From Allohahella marinimesophila (GTDB taxonomy: Bacteria; Pseudomonadota; Gammaproteobacteria; Pseudomonadales; Oleiphilaceae), in NCBI RefSeq assembly GCF_039538005.1, contig NZ_BAABBO010000012.1, forward strand, positions 186,001-250,000: a stretch of DNA of 64,000 nucleotides, in the 5' to 3' direction. Below the pieces are notes generated by a model. The model was not told the origin of the DNA, ran no database searches, and worked only from the letters and a program-made list of their open reading frames with translations. Both the position numbers and the translations under genes were made by a program. Below, one piece after another: positions 24,348-32,406 of the stretch. Each line of letters starts with the position of its first letter. Position 1 is the first letter of the stretch.

Positions 24348-26387
24348 ATGGCTATTTTTGCACAGGATTCACAGAAACTGGCGGAACGGCGGAACAGCAT
24401 GGTCGATCGACAGATAGCTGCCCGAGGTGTGCGGTCCAAAAACGTTCTGCAGGCGATGCGGACTGTTCCGCGAGAGAAATTCCTGCCGCAGAGTTCGGTT
24501 GATCGTGCCTATGATGACTCTCCGCTACCGATAGCCGCAGGTCAGACGATCTCACAGCCTTACATCGTGGCCCTGATGACTGAAGCACTCCAGCTCGAGG
24601 GGGGCGAACGGGTACTGGAAGTCGGCGCTGGTTCCGGCTATGCCGCTGCCGTACTGGCCGAGATCGCCAGCGAAGTCTACACCATCGAGCGTCATGCCTC
24701 ACTGGCTGAAAAAGCAAAGCGCACACTTGCTCGTGTCGGCTACGAAAACGTCAAGGTCATTTGTGGTGACGGTACGCTCGGCTGGCCGGATGGCGCGCCC
24801 TATGATGCGATCACCGTCGCGGCAGGGGCACCAGTCGTGCCGGAAACACTCAGGCAGCAGCTGAAAACCGGTGGCAGACTGGTCATTCCCGTCGGCGACA
24901 GAAATTCGCATCAGGCGCTGCTAAGGATCACACGGCTCGGTAAGAATGAATTCCGGGAGGAGCATCTTTCCGATGTGCGATTCGTACCGCTGATCGGCGA
25001 GGCCGGGTGGCGTGAGAAAACAGGCAGGGGAGATCAGCAAGGTACCCAGCGGACGTCACAGCAGGCTCTCGAAAAGCTCCCGGAGGAGGCCCGCCTGATC
25101 GCTGAAGCGGCCGAACCCTTCGAGTCTATCGACAGTGCAAAGCTCGATGCCTTGCTCGAGCGCATAGGCGATTCGAAAGTGGTACTGATCGGCGAGGCCT
25201 CACATGGCACCTCCGAGTTCTACACGATGCGTGCACGTATTACCCAGGCCCTGATCGAGAAGAAAGGGTTCAACATCGTGGCCGCCGAGGCTGACTGGCC
25301 TGACGCCTCGCGGATCAATCAATACGTGAGACATCTGGAGAGTCCCGAAGCAAGGTGGCAGACCTTCGCCCGGTTCCCGACGTGGATGTGGCGCAATCGA
25401 GAGGTACAGGCTTTCGTGGATTGGTTGCATGAGCACAACGGCAATGTGGCCGAGCAGGAACGCGCGGGCTTTTACGGCCTCGACCTCTATAGCCTGTATA
25501 CCTCGATAGAAGCGGTTCTCGAATATCTGGACAAGAAAGACCCTGAGGCAGCTGAACTCGCGCGCGAGCAATATGGCTGTCTGCTGCCATGGGAGCCCGA
25601 TCCGGCCGCCTACGGCAGGGCTGCGGCCAGCAGCCGATACAAGGACTGCGAAGGCGAAGTCACTGCTGCACTGCAGGATTTGCTGAAGCAGCGGATCGAG
25701 CAGGCTAACGGCTCGAAGACGGATCGAGCCGAGTTTTATCTGGATGCTGTTCAGAACGCCCGCCTGGTGGCGAATGCTGAAGAGTACTATCGCACCATGT
25801 ACAGTGGTTACAGCGATTCATGGAACCTTCGCGACAGCCATATGTTCGAGACACTGGAAGCCTTGCTGGCGCATCATGGCCCGGATGCCAAGGCCGTCGT
25901 GTGGGAGCATAATTCACATGTCGGCAATGCCAAGGGTACTGATATGCCGGCACGGGGACAGCTCAACGTGGGTCAACTGTGCCGCGAACGCTTCGGCACT
26001 GACGTCTATATCATCGGGTTTGGTACCCACACAGGCACAGTCGCTGCAGCAGATGATTGGGGCGACGACATGCAGATAAAGACCGTGCGCCCCTCTCTTG
26101 AGCGAAGCTGGGAACGGCTGTGTCATGACACGCAGATACCGCGATTCATGCTACCGCTGCGGGATCCTGCGTCGCAGGACCTGGCTCGCCTCCTCAGCAA
26201 GGAACGGCTCGAACGGGCCATCGGCGTGATCTATCGACCCCAGACCGAGCGGGCCAGCCACTACTTCGGCGCACGGCTTGGCAAGCAGTTCGATGAATAT
26301 ATCTGGTTCGACGAGAGCAGAGCCGTAGAGCCGCTTGAAACAACTGAGGTAGACAATTTCCCTGACACCTACCCCTTTGCAATCTGA
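24348..26387 (+). CDS. Fusion of protein-L-isoaspartate O-methyltransferase and erythromycin esterase-like domain
   Basis: Two-domain protein (679 aa). Residues about 1-215 are a Pcm-type methyltransferase that repairs isoaspartyl damage: SQPYIVALMTEAL, SAM motif VLEVGAGSGYAAAVL, and GGRLVIPVG. Residues about 235-679 are an erythromycin-esterase/EreA-like domain with GEASHGTSEFYTMR (putative catalytic His near 285) and WEHNSHVGNAKGTDM (near 518). Such fusions are known in several bacteria; the esterase half is usually not proven to act on macrolides. The start follows a strong AAGGAGG (24333-24339) and a candidate sigma-54 promoter. The 3' end overlaps the convergent channel gene by 19 bp. 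A stress or stationary-phase role is inferred. Confidence 0.9.
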   Translation: MAIFAQDSQKLAERRNSMVDRQIAARGVRSKNVLQAMRTVPREKFLPQSSVDRAYDDSPLPIAAGQTISQPYIVALMTEALQLEGGERVLEVGAGSGYAAAVLAEIASEVYTIERHASLAEKAKRTLARVGYENVKVICGDGTLGWPDGAPYDAITVAAGAPVVPETLRQQLKTGGRLVIPVGDRNSHQALLRITRLGKNEFREEHLSDVRFVPLIGEAGWREKTGRGDQQGTQRTSQQALEKLPEEARLIAEAAEPFESIDSAKLDALLERIGDSKVVLIGEASHGTSEFYTMRARITQALIEKKGFNIVAAEADWPDASRINQYVRHLESPEARWQTFARFPTWMWRNREVQAFVDWLHEHNGNVAEQERAGFYGLDLYSLYTSIEAVLEYLDKKDPEAAELAREQYGCLLPWEPDPAAYGRAAASSRYKDCEGEVTAALQDLLKQRIEQANGSKTDRAEFYLDAVQNARLVANAEEYYRTMYSGYSDSWNLRDSHMFETLEALLAHHGPDAKAVVWEHNSHVGNAKGTDMPARGQLNVGQLCRERFGTDVYIIGFGTHTGTVAAADDWGDDMQIKTVRPSLERSWERLCHDTQIPRFMLPLRDPASQDLARLLSKERLERAIGVIYRPQTERASHYFGARLGKQFDEYIWFDESRAVEPLETTEVDNFPDTYPFAI

Positions 26388-27364
26388 TTCCAGGTCCAGC
26401 CATCCTGAAGGATGAGTGCCTTGAGGAGCTTGCGGCGACGTGATAGCGCCTCAGGCTCCCGCTCGGAGCCCACTTTCTTCGCTGTACCCTTGCGGAGACG
26501 CTGCGGCAGAATCTGAGGCGGTTCCTCATCAGCCGGATGAATGAAGGCCTTGTTCAGGGTGTTGAGAAAGGTGGAAATGGCATTGGAGCACATGTGTTCC
26601 GCAACCCGCAGGGCCGGATTCACCTCGTAGGCCTCCGCAGGCAACGCCAGTATTGCCTCGTCCAGCGCAGCCAGCTTCAGGGGCAGCGCCGTGTCCGGTT
26701 CCGGACTGTGGAAGAAATGCAGAATGGGATAGGCCAGATGTTTCTGTGAAATATCCAGGATCTGAGGTGTCAAGTCGGAGAAGTAGGTGTCCACTCCCTG
26801 ATAATGCCCGGCCTCGGCCCATTGAGCTGCGAGGGCCTCTGCAGATTCTCCCATCACCGCTATTTGCCTGGCGACCGTCCGTTTGGCTGCCGCCGCCTGT
26901 ACGACCGGTATGGCATAGGTAATGGATAGCGTAATCAAAGCTATACCGTTAAAAGCGGTGATGACCGTCATCGCCTGCCAGAACCCGTCGGCGGGTACGT
27001 AGTCGCCCGTGCCTAGCGTAGTCAGCGTAAAGCCTACGAAGTAGATCGTGGAAGAAATATCGGCCGGTAGCAGTGTGGTTCCGTTCAGCACAGGCGCCTC
27101 AGCACCAAGATAGATGAGTGACCAGCCCAACCAGACGACAGATACCCACATGTTGATCAGCACAATGATGATGAGCGGCCCCACGCACGCAAGGAGAGCA
27201 TGCGATTTGAAGGGCTTGTTGATGAATAAAAACACCCGCCAGACGCCATAGGCGACTCGCCTCGAAACCGGCCCACTTTGGGAAGCGGTCAATGCCGTTG
27301 CCACGAAGTCGAACCACACCAGGAGCACGAGGAAAGCGCCTGCTATTGTCATCAGTATACTCAT
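26369..27364 (-). CDS. Two-helix ion channel family protein (potassium channel-like)
   Basis: Membrane protein with an N-terminal hydrophobic segment, a second segment, then the Ion_trans_2 pore: a pore helix, filter LTTLGTGDYVPADGFWQ and a last helix around AFNGIALITLSITYAIPVV. The filter reads TLGTGD rather than the canonical TxGYGD. A roughly 150-residue cytoplasmic helical domain follows and ends in an Arg/Lys-rich tail. I start it at ATG 27364 (MSILMTIAG) because an AGGAGGG lies 12 nt before it and the 13 upstream residues look spurious; this gives 331 aa. Ion selectivity is not certain. Confidence 0.78.
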   Translation of the reverse strand: MSILMTIAGAFLVLLVWFDFVATALTASQSGPVSRRVAYGVWRVFLFINKPFKSHALLACVGPLIIIVLINMWVSVVWLGWSLIYLGAEAPVLNGTTLLPADISSTIYFVGFTLTTLGTGDYVPADGFWQAMTVITAFNGIALITLSITYAIPVVQAAAAKRTVARQIAVMGESAEALAAQWAEAGHYQGVDTYFSDLTPQILDISQKHLAYPILHFFHSPEPDTALPLKLAALDEAILALPAEAYEVNPALRVAEHMCSNAISTFLNTLNKAFIHPADEEPPQILPQRLRKGTAKKVGSEREPEALSRRRKLLKALILQDGWTWNQIAKG

Positions 27365-27403
27365 GCGCTGCGGAGCCCTCCTGCAGTCAAAACCTCGGAT
27401 CAC

Positions 27404-27656
27404 GCAAACATCGTGCCTGCCACGGGGCGGTTTACGTCTGCAGAAAGGCGCTGTTCCTGCCCAAAAAAAAGCACCACATATACTTTTTTACAAAATAAAA
27501 GCAAGCCTTACACTGGCACGACCACCTTAACGCCATATTTAGCGGCATAAATACATATTTGCTGCATCTGGATGAGCATTCTCAATATGGTCGGTGCTTT
27601 GCATGAGTCGTGCTGTTCAGGTTTACCATTTTTCAACCTGCCAGGGAGGCATGCCT
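27404..27656. other. Divergent intergenic region, AT-rich, no gene seen
   Basis: This 253-bp region separates the channel gene from the thiolase operon. It contains an AT-rich tract (about 27460-27500) with runs of A and T and is the likely promoter zone of both genes. I find no stable hairpin with a T-run and no convincing small gene. Confidence 0.5.
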
Positions 27657-28940
27657 ATGAGCAATCCCGTCTACGTCATAGATGGTGCAAGAACACCATT
27701 CCTCAAGGCCCACGGAAGACCGGGTCCATTTTCACCTGTCGACCTTGCGGTGCAGTGCGGCCGACCGCTCCTGCTACGCCAGAACTTTTCGCCTGATCTT
27801 TTCGACCAGGTCATCCTGGGCTGTGTGAATGTTCTGCCTGATGAAATGAATCCTGCCAGAATCGCTGCCCTGCGACTGGGAATGGGTGATGACATGAAAG
27901 CCTTCACGGTGCAGATAAACTGCGGCTCAGGCATGCAGTCCATCGATACGGCCTATCGCTATATACAGGACGGCTCGGCGGATCTCATTCTCGCCGGCGG
28001 CACTGAAGCCCTCAGTCAGGCGCCCATGGTACTCAAGCCTGAAGCCGTGGAGTGGTTTGCCAGTCTTCGCCAGCAAAGCTCACCGGCGGCTTACGTGAAA
28101 CAGCTTCGGGAGTTCGACAGCGCATTCCTGATACCCGAGATTTCGCTGAAGAGCGGGCTGACAGACCCGATCGTCGGCTTGAGTATGGGGCAGACAGCCG
28201 AAGTGGTCGCGCAACTCTTCAACATCACGCGGGAGCAGGCTGACGAGTATGCAGTACGCAGCCATCATCGACTCGCTAAAGCACAGGACGAAGGCTGGCT
28301 TGATGACGAAGTGGTGACCATCATCTCACGCGACGGCGAATGCTTCGATAGGGACGATGGTGTTCGACCGGACACCACGGTAGAGCAGCTGGCAAGCCTG
28401 AAGCCGGTATTCGAGCCACCATATGGTCAGGTGACGGCGGGAAACAGTTCCCAGGTCACCGACGGCGCCTGCTGGACGATTCTGGCCTCTGAAAAAATGG
28501 TCGAGAAGCTCAAGCTGACGCCGAAGGCGCAGATTGTCGACTCACAATGGTCTGCGCTTGATCCCAAGATCATGGGGCTGGCACCGGTGATCGCCGTGAC
28601 CGAGATGCTCAAGCGTCAGAACCGGCAGCTGCAGGACATAGATCTCTGGGAGCTCAACGAGGCCTTTGCGGCGCAGGTTCTTGGCTGTCTCAGGGCCTGG
28701 GACGACGACGCTTTCATGCAAGCGGCAACGACCCAGGGCTCCTCGCTGGGCCGGATAGATGAATCCCGCCTCAATATCGACGGTGGTGCTGTCAGCCTCG
28801 GTCATCCGGTGGGGGCGAGCGGCAACCGGATCGTTCTGCACCTCGCCAATGCAATGCAACGCAAGCAGGTGAAGCAGGGCGTCGCCAGCGAGTGCATCGG
28901 CGGTGGGCAGTCCGGCGCAATGCTCCTGCAGGCCGTTTAA
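27657..28940 (+). CDS. Acetyl-CoA C-acyltransferase (thiolase)
   Basis: Beta-ketothiolase closing fatty-acid beta-oxidation by splitting 3-ketoacyl-CoA with CoA. The catalytic Cys is in QINCGSGMQSID, the His in LWELNEAFAAQVL, and the second Cys in SECIGGGQSGAML; GGAVSLGHPVGASG is the family signature. The start is ATG 27657, 7 nt after GGGAGG, giving 427 aa; the longer frame from 27594 lacks a ribosome-binding site. It is of the FadI/AtoB-like long type. The hydratase/dehydrogenase gene begins 22 nt downstream, so the two should form an alpha/beta complex. Confidence 0.93.
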   Translation: MSNPVYVIDGARTPFLKAHGRPGPFSPVDLAVQCGRPLLLRQNFSPDLFDQVILGCVNVLPDEMNPARIAALRLGMGDDMKAFTVQINCGSGMQSIDTAYRYIQDGSADLILAGGTEALSQAPMVLKPEAVEWFASLRQQSSPAAYVKQLREFDSAFLIPEISLKSGLTDPIVGLSMGQTAEVVAQLFNITREQADEYAVRSHHRLAKAQDEGWLDDEVVTIISRDGECFDRDDGVRPDTTVEQLASLKPVFEPPYGQVTAGNSSQVTDGACWTILASEKMVEKLKLTPKAQIVDSQWSALDPKIMGLAPVIAVTEMLKRQNRQLQDIDLWELNEAFAAQVLGCLRAWDDDAFMQAATTQGSSLGRIDESRLNIDGGAVSLGHPVGASGNRIVLHLANAMQRKQVKQGVASECIGGGQSGAMLLQAV

Positions 28941-28962
28941 TCCACGATTTCATGGAGGACAG

Positions 28963-31092
28963 ATGATGACTGGACAAATACTGCAGTCGTTACAGAACAA
29001 GAAACGCGAGATGGAGACAGGGCCACTGAATGGAACCGGCACCGCCAAGGCTTCAAAGGCCTTCAGCCACTGGACACTGGCACGCCAGGATGACGTAGCC
29101 TGGCTGTTTCTGGACAAAGCAGACAGCAGCGCAAATACGCTGTCTCAGGCAGTGATCCAGGAGCTGGGCGCCGTTCTCGAACAGCTGGACCAGACACCCC
29201 CAAAAGGGCTCATCATCCGTTCACTGAAGGCAAATGGCTTCTGCATGGGTGCGGATATCCATGAATTTGCTGATATCGAGAACGAAGCCATTGTCAGGGA
29301 TCGCCTCACTGAAGCACATCAGATTGTGGATCGGCTCGCCGCGCTGCCCTACCCTACGGTTGCAGTCATCCATGGACAGTGCCTCGGCGGCGGGCTCGAG
29401 CTTGCGCTCTGCTGCAAATATCGCCTGGCTGCTCCAGGCGCCAAAATGGGTTTTCCGGAAGTTCAGCTGGGGCTGCACCCAGGCCTCGGCGGGACGGCCC
29501 GCCTCACTCATCTCATCGATCCGATGCAGGCAATGACGATGATGCTGACTGGCAAGACGCTGGATGCCGGTCGGGCGAAGTCAGCAGGTCTTGTGGACGA
29601 TGTGGTGGAAGAACGCCATATCGCCGCAGCCGCACAAGCCGCCATCAAGGGCAGGGTCGAAGCGAATGATACCTCGTTCAAGGAACGCGTTCTCACCTCG
29701 ACGATAGCACGCAAGTTCGAAGCTCGACAGATGCGCAGCAAGGCGGCCGAGAAAGCGCCGCCGGAACACTACCCCGCCCCGGGTGCCCTGATCGATCTGT
29801 GGGAAAACTACGGCAATGACGCAGAAGCCATGCGACAGAAGGAGATTGCTTCCTTCGCCACGCTGCTCACGAGCCCTGCGTCAAAGAACCTCGTCAGGGT
29901 GTTCTTCCTAAGGGAGGAGATGAAATCCCTTACTCGCAAGGATGCCGATAAAATTCGCCATGTACACGTGATCGGTGCAGGCGCCATGGGCGGTGATATC
30001 GCCGGCTGGTGTGCCTTTAAGGGTCTGAAAGCCAGCCTCTACGATATGGAAGGCGAAGCAATCGTGAAAGCGGTGCGGGATGCGCGAAAGCTGTGTCAGA
30101 AGAAGCACCTCTCTGACCGGGAAGAACGAGCAGTTATGGATAGGCTCATACCCGACTTCGCCAACGATGGTGTTCGCCAGGCCGACCTGGTCATAGAGGC
30201 TGTACCCGAGAAAGCCGATATCAAGCTGAAGGTCTACCAGGATGCCGAACCACGGATGAAGGCAGGCGCACTACTCGCGACCAATACCTCCAGTATTCCA
30301 CTCGACGAACTCGCTGGCTCACTGAAGCGGCCGGAGCGTTTCGTCGGTCTGCATTTCTTCAATCCAGTGGCAAAGATGCAGCTCGTGGAAATCGTGAAAC
30401 ACGAGGGTGTCAGTGAGGAGACGCTGGACCGGGCACATCGATTTGTAGGTCAGATTGACCGCCTGCCAGCCCCGGTCCGCAGTTCCCCCGGATTCCTGGT
30501 CAACCGGGCCCTCATGCCCTACCTGCTCGAAGCAGTACTCATGGTGGACGAGGGTGTGGATCCGAAGGCCATTGATAAGGTCGCCGAAGACTTTGGCATG
30601 CCGATGGGACCGGTCGAACTCGCCGATCAGGTCGGCCTGGATATCTGCCTGTCGGTAGGCGAAATGCTGGGTGAGAAACTAGATGTTCCGATACCCGAGT
30701 TTCCAGGGTGGTTCAGGGAAAAGGTCGACGATGGCAAGCTCGGCAAGAAAACGGGCGAAGGCTTCTATAAATGGAAGGACGGCGAAGCACAGAAGAAAAG
30801 CAGCGGTTCGAAAGCGCCAGACGATACGCTGGACCGGCTCATTCTGCCGATGCTGAACGCCTGCATGACCTGCCTGACCGATGAGGTCATAGACAGCGCC
30901 GACGTGCTCGATGGCGCCATGATATTCGGCACTGGCTTCGCGCCTTTCCGCGGCGGCCCAATGCACTACGCCAGATCTCGCGGCTACGACAATATCAGGA
31001 CGCGGCTGCAGACACTGAAGGAGACGGCTGGCCCACGGTTCCAGCCTGACGACGGCTGGCACGCCTCCAGTACCGTTCAAGAAAGGCCATGA
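28963..31092 (+). CDS. Multifunctional enoyl-CoA hydratase/3-hydroxyacyl-CoA dehydrogenase (FadB/FadJ-like)
   Basis: Alpha subunit-like enzyme carrying a crotonase domain (about 30-300; MGADIHEF and GQCLGGGLELALCCKYRLA, with acidic residues in GFPEVQLGLHPGLGGTARL) and an NAD-dependent hydroxyacyl-CoA dehydrogenase domain (HVIGAGAMGGDIAGW, VIEAVPEKADIK, FVGLHFFNPVAKMQLVEIV). The helical C-terminal part ends with the FGTGFAPFRGGP motif. GGAGG at 28954-28958 supports ATG 28963 or 28966; the product is about 709 aa. It forms an operon with the thiolase. The N-terminus is about 20-30 residues longer than in E. coli FadJ. Confidence 0.93.
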   Translation: MMTGQILQSLQNKKREMETGPLNGTGTAKASKAFSHWTLARQDDVAWLFLDKADSSANTLSQAVIQELGAVLEQLDQTPPKGLIIRSLKANGFCMGADIHEFADIENEAIVRDRLTEAHQIVDRLAALPYPTVAVIHGQCLGGGLELALCCKYRLAAPGAKMGFPEVQLGLHPGLGGTARLTHLIDPMQAMTMMLTGKTLDAGRAKSAGLVDDVVEERHIAAAAQAAIKGRVEANDTSFKERVLTSTIARKFEARQMRSKAAEKAPPEHYPAPGALIDLWENYGNDAEAMRQKEIASFATLLTSPASKNLVRVFFLREEMKSLTRKDADKIRHVHVIGAGAMGGDIAGWCAFKGLKASLYDMEGEAIVKAVRDARKLCQKKHLSDREERAVMDRLIPDFANDGVRQADLVIEAVPEKADIKLKVYQDAEPRMKAGALLATNTSSIPLDELAGSLKRPERFVGLHFFNPVAKMQLVEIVKHEGVSEETLDRAHRFVGQIDRLPAPVRSSPGFLVNRALMPYLLEAVLMVDEGVDPKAIDKVAEDFGMPMGPVELADQVGLDICLSVGEMLGEKLDVPIPEFPGWFREKVDDGKLGKKTGEGFYKWKDGEAQKKSSGSKAPDDTLDRLILPMLNACMTCLTDEVIDSADVLDGAMIFGTGFAPFRGGPMHYARSRGYDNIRTRLQTLKETAGPRFQPDDGWHASSTVQERP

Positions 31093-31158
31093 AGGATGTC
31101 CTGGGCTTCCATGAACGCAATAAATAAACCATCGACTTCAAACAGTGAGGAACACGAT

Positions 31159-31479
31159 ATGAACGACTTTGGTATCAAATCTGTTTTTACGGCAACTGTA
31201 CTGACCATGAGCGTAAGTACGGCCCTTGCCGATACGAAACCACTCCCGACCTTCCAGGAAGGTGACCGGGCGGTACTGACCGTGGAGAGCAACGGCAAGA
31301 CGATGACCATCGATACGGCGGACATGATGTATAACCCGCTGGACAAGCAGTATGGCGAGCCAATCGAGAAAGGCGATAGTGTCTATGTCTACGGTGAAGT
31401 GGATGACGAGTTCTTCTCAAAGCGGGAGATCTCGGCAAACTCCGTAGTGAAGTTGAGGGACGCCAGCGAGCAGTCCTGA
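31159..31479 (+). CDS. Small secreted protein of unknown function
   Basis: 106-aa product with a clear signal peptide (MNDFGIKSVFTATVLTMSVS, cleavage after STALA). The mature part is acidic and beta-rich, with the phrases GDRAVLTVESNGKTMTIDT and GDSVYVYGEVDDEFFSKRE, suggesting a small OB- or SH3-like barrel; I do not recognise a family with confidence. It starts at 31159, 8 nt after GAGG, 66 nt downstream of the FadB-like gene, and is followed directly by a strong terminator, so it appears to be the last gene of the fatty-acid oxidation operon. Confidence 0.75.
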   Translation: MNDFGIKSVFTATVLTMSVSTALADTKPLPTFQEGDRAVLTVESNGKTMTIDTADMMYNPLDKQYGEPIEKGDSVYVYGEVDDEFFSKREISANSVVKLRDASEQS

Positions 31480-31490
31480 CGAACCCGTCA

Positions 31491-31518
31491 AGCCGGCAGC
31501 CACGGGCTGCCGGCTTTT
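31491..31518 (+). terminator. Rho-independent terminator of the thiolase/FadB operon
   Basis: An 11-bp GC-rich perfect stem (AGCCGGCAGCC pairing with GGCTGCCGGCT) with a 3-nt loop is followed by TTTT on the plus strand. It lies 12 nt after the stop of the small secreted protein gene and 4 nt from the convergent SDR stop. Confidence 0.85.
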
Positions 31519-31521
31519 CCA

Positions 31522-32364
31522 TCAGTCCAGAAACAGATCCTTCATCAGCTGACCATCAAAGCTTTCGTCATAACGATAGCCCTCGAAATCGTCCACGCCT
31601 TCCGTTTTCAGAAAGGGTTCATCAACCAGCCACTGTCCTGTGAGACTGCAGTGCGGCACGCTGAGGATGGCATACGCCGCATCAGCCATGATCGCCGGCT
31701 TCCTTCCCTTCTGCAGTGCAGCTTCACCGCCCGCTTCAAACTCCACGGCGGCGGTCGAAATCAGCGTTTGCGGCCACAGCGAGTTAACTGCAATGCCATA
31801 ACGCTTGAGTTCAGCCGCGAGACTCATCGTGAGCATGGACATACCATATTTGGTAATCGTATAGGGCCCAAAATTCTCGAACCATTTCGGGTTCAGATTG
31901 ACCGGTGGGGAGAGATTGAGAATGTGGCCGCAATGGGACTTCTTCAGATGCGGCAGACAGGCCTGGGTGCAGGCCAGCACGGCTCTGGTGTTGATCTGGT
32001 ACATCAGGTCGAAGCGCTTGAGGGGTAAGGACTCGGCAGTAGCCAGTTTGATGGCGCCTGCATTGTTGATCAGCCCATCGATACCGCCAAAGGTGTCGAC
32101 GGCTTCTTCGACCATGTCCCGGATCTGCTGCTCGTCGCGAACGTCGACCTGCACCGCAAGGGCCTGACCACCTGCCTCACGAACCTCATCTGCAACGGAA
32201 TGTATGGTGCCCGGCAACTTGGGATGCGGCTCGGCTGACTTCGCGGCTATGACGATATTGGCGCCGTCGGCAGCGAACCTGAGCGCCATCTCGCGACCAA
32301 TGCCGCGGCTTCCGCCGGTTATGACGATCGTCCTGTCCTTCAAGGATTCTGAAACGTTATTCAT
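31522..32364 (-). CDS. Short-chain dehydrogenase/reductase
   Basis: NAD(P)-dependent SDR (280 aa) with the cofactor motif TGGSRGIGREMA near residue 16, the NNAGAI motif, active-site Ser in ILNLSPPVN and YxxxK as YTITKYG. The pattern is close to the HSDL2-like SDRs, though without their C-terminal SCP2 domain. It lies on the same strand as the photolyase and FAD-oxidoreductase genes, 42 bp downstream of the photolyase, suggesting one transcript. The substrate is unknown; a lipid or fatty-acyl ketone/alcohol is possible by context. Confidence 0.9.
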   Translation of the reverse strand: MNNVSESLKDRTIVITGGSRGIGREMALRFAADGANIVIAAKSAEPHPKLPGTIHSVADEVREAGGQALAVQVDVRDEQQIRDMVEEAVDTFGGIDGLINNAGAIKLATAESLPLKRFDLMYQINTRAVLACTQACLPHLKKSHCGHILNLSPPVNLNPKWFENFGPYTITKYGMSMLTMSLAAELKRYGIAVNSLWPQTLISTAAVEFEAGGEAALQKGRKPAIMADAAYAILSVPHCSLTGQWLVDEPFLKTEGVDDFEGYRYDESFDGQLMKDLFLD

Positions 32365-32406
32365 GGTGTTGTTGATTCCTTATTGTTGTGGGCGTTGGTC
32401 GGGATG

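Noticed and set aside
27509..27530. Second sigma-54 promoter before the thiolase operon
   Set aside because: TGGCACG is present but the -12 GC is missing at the required spacing (TT instead).
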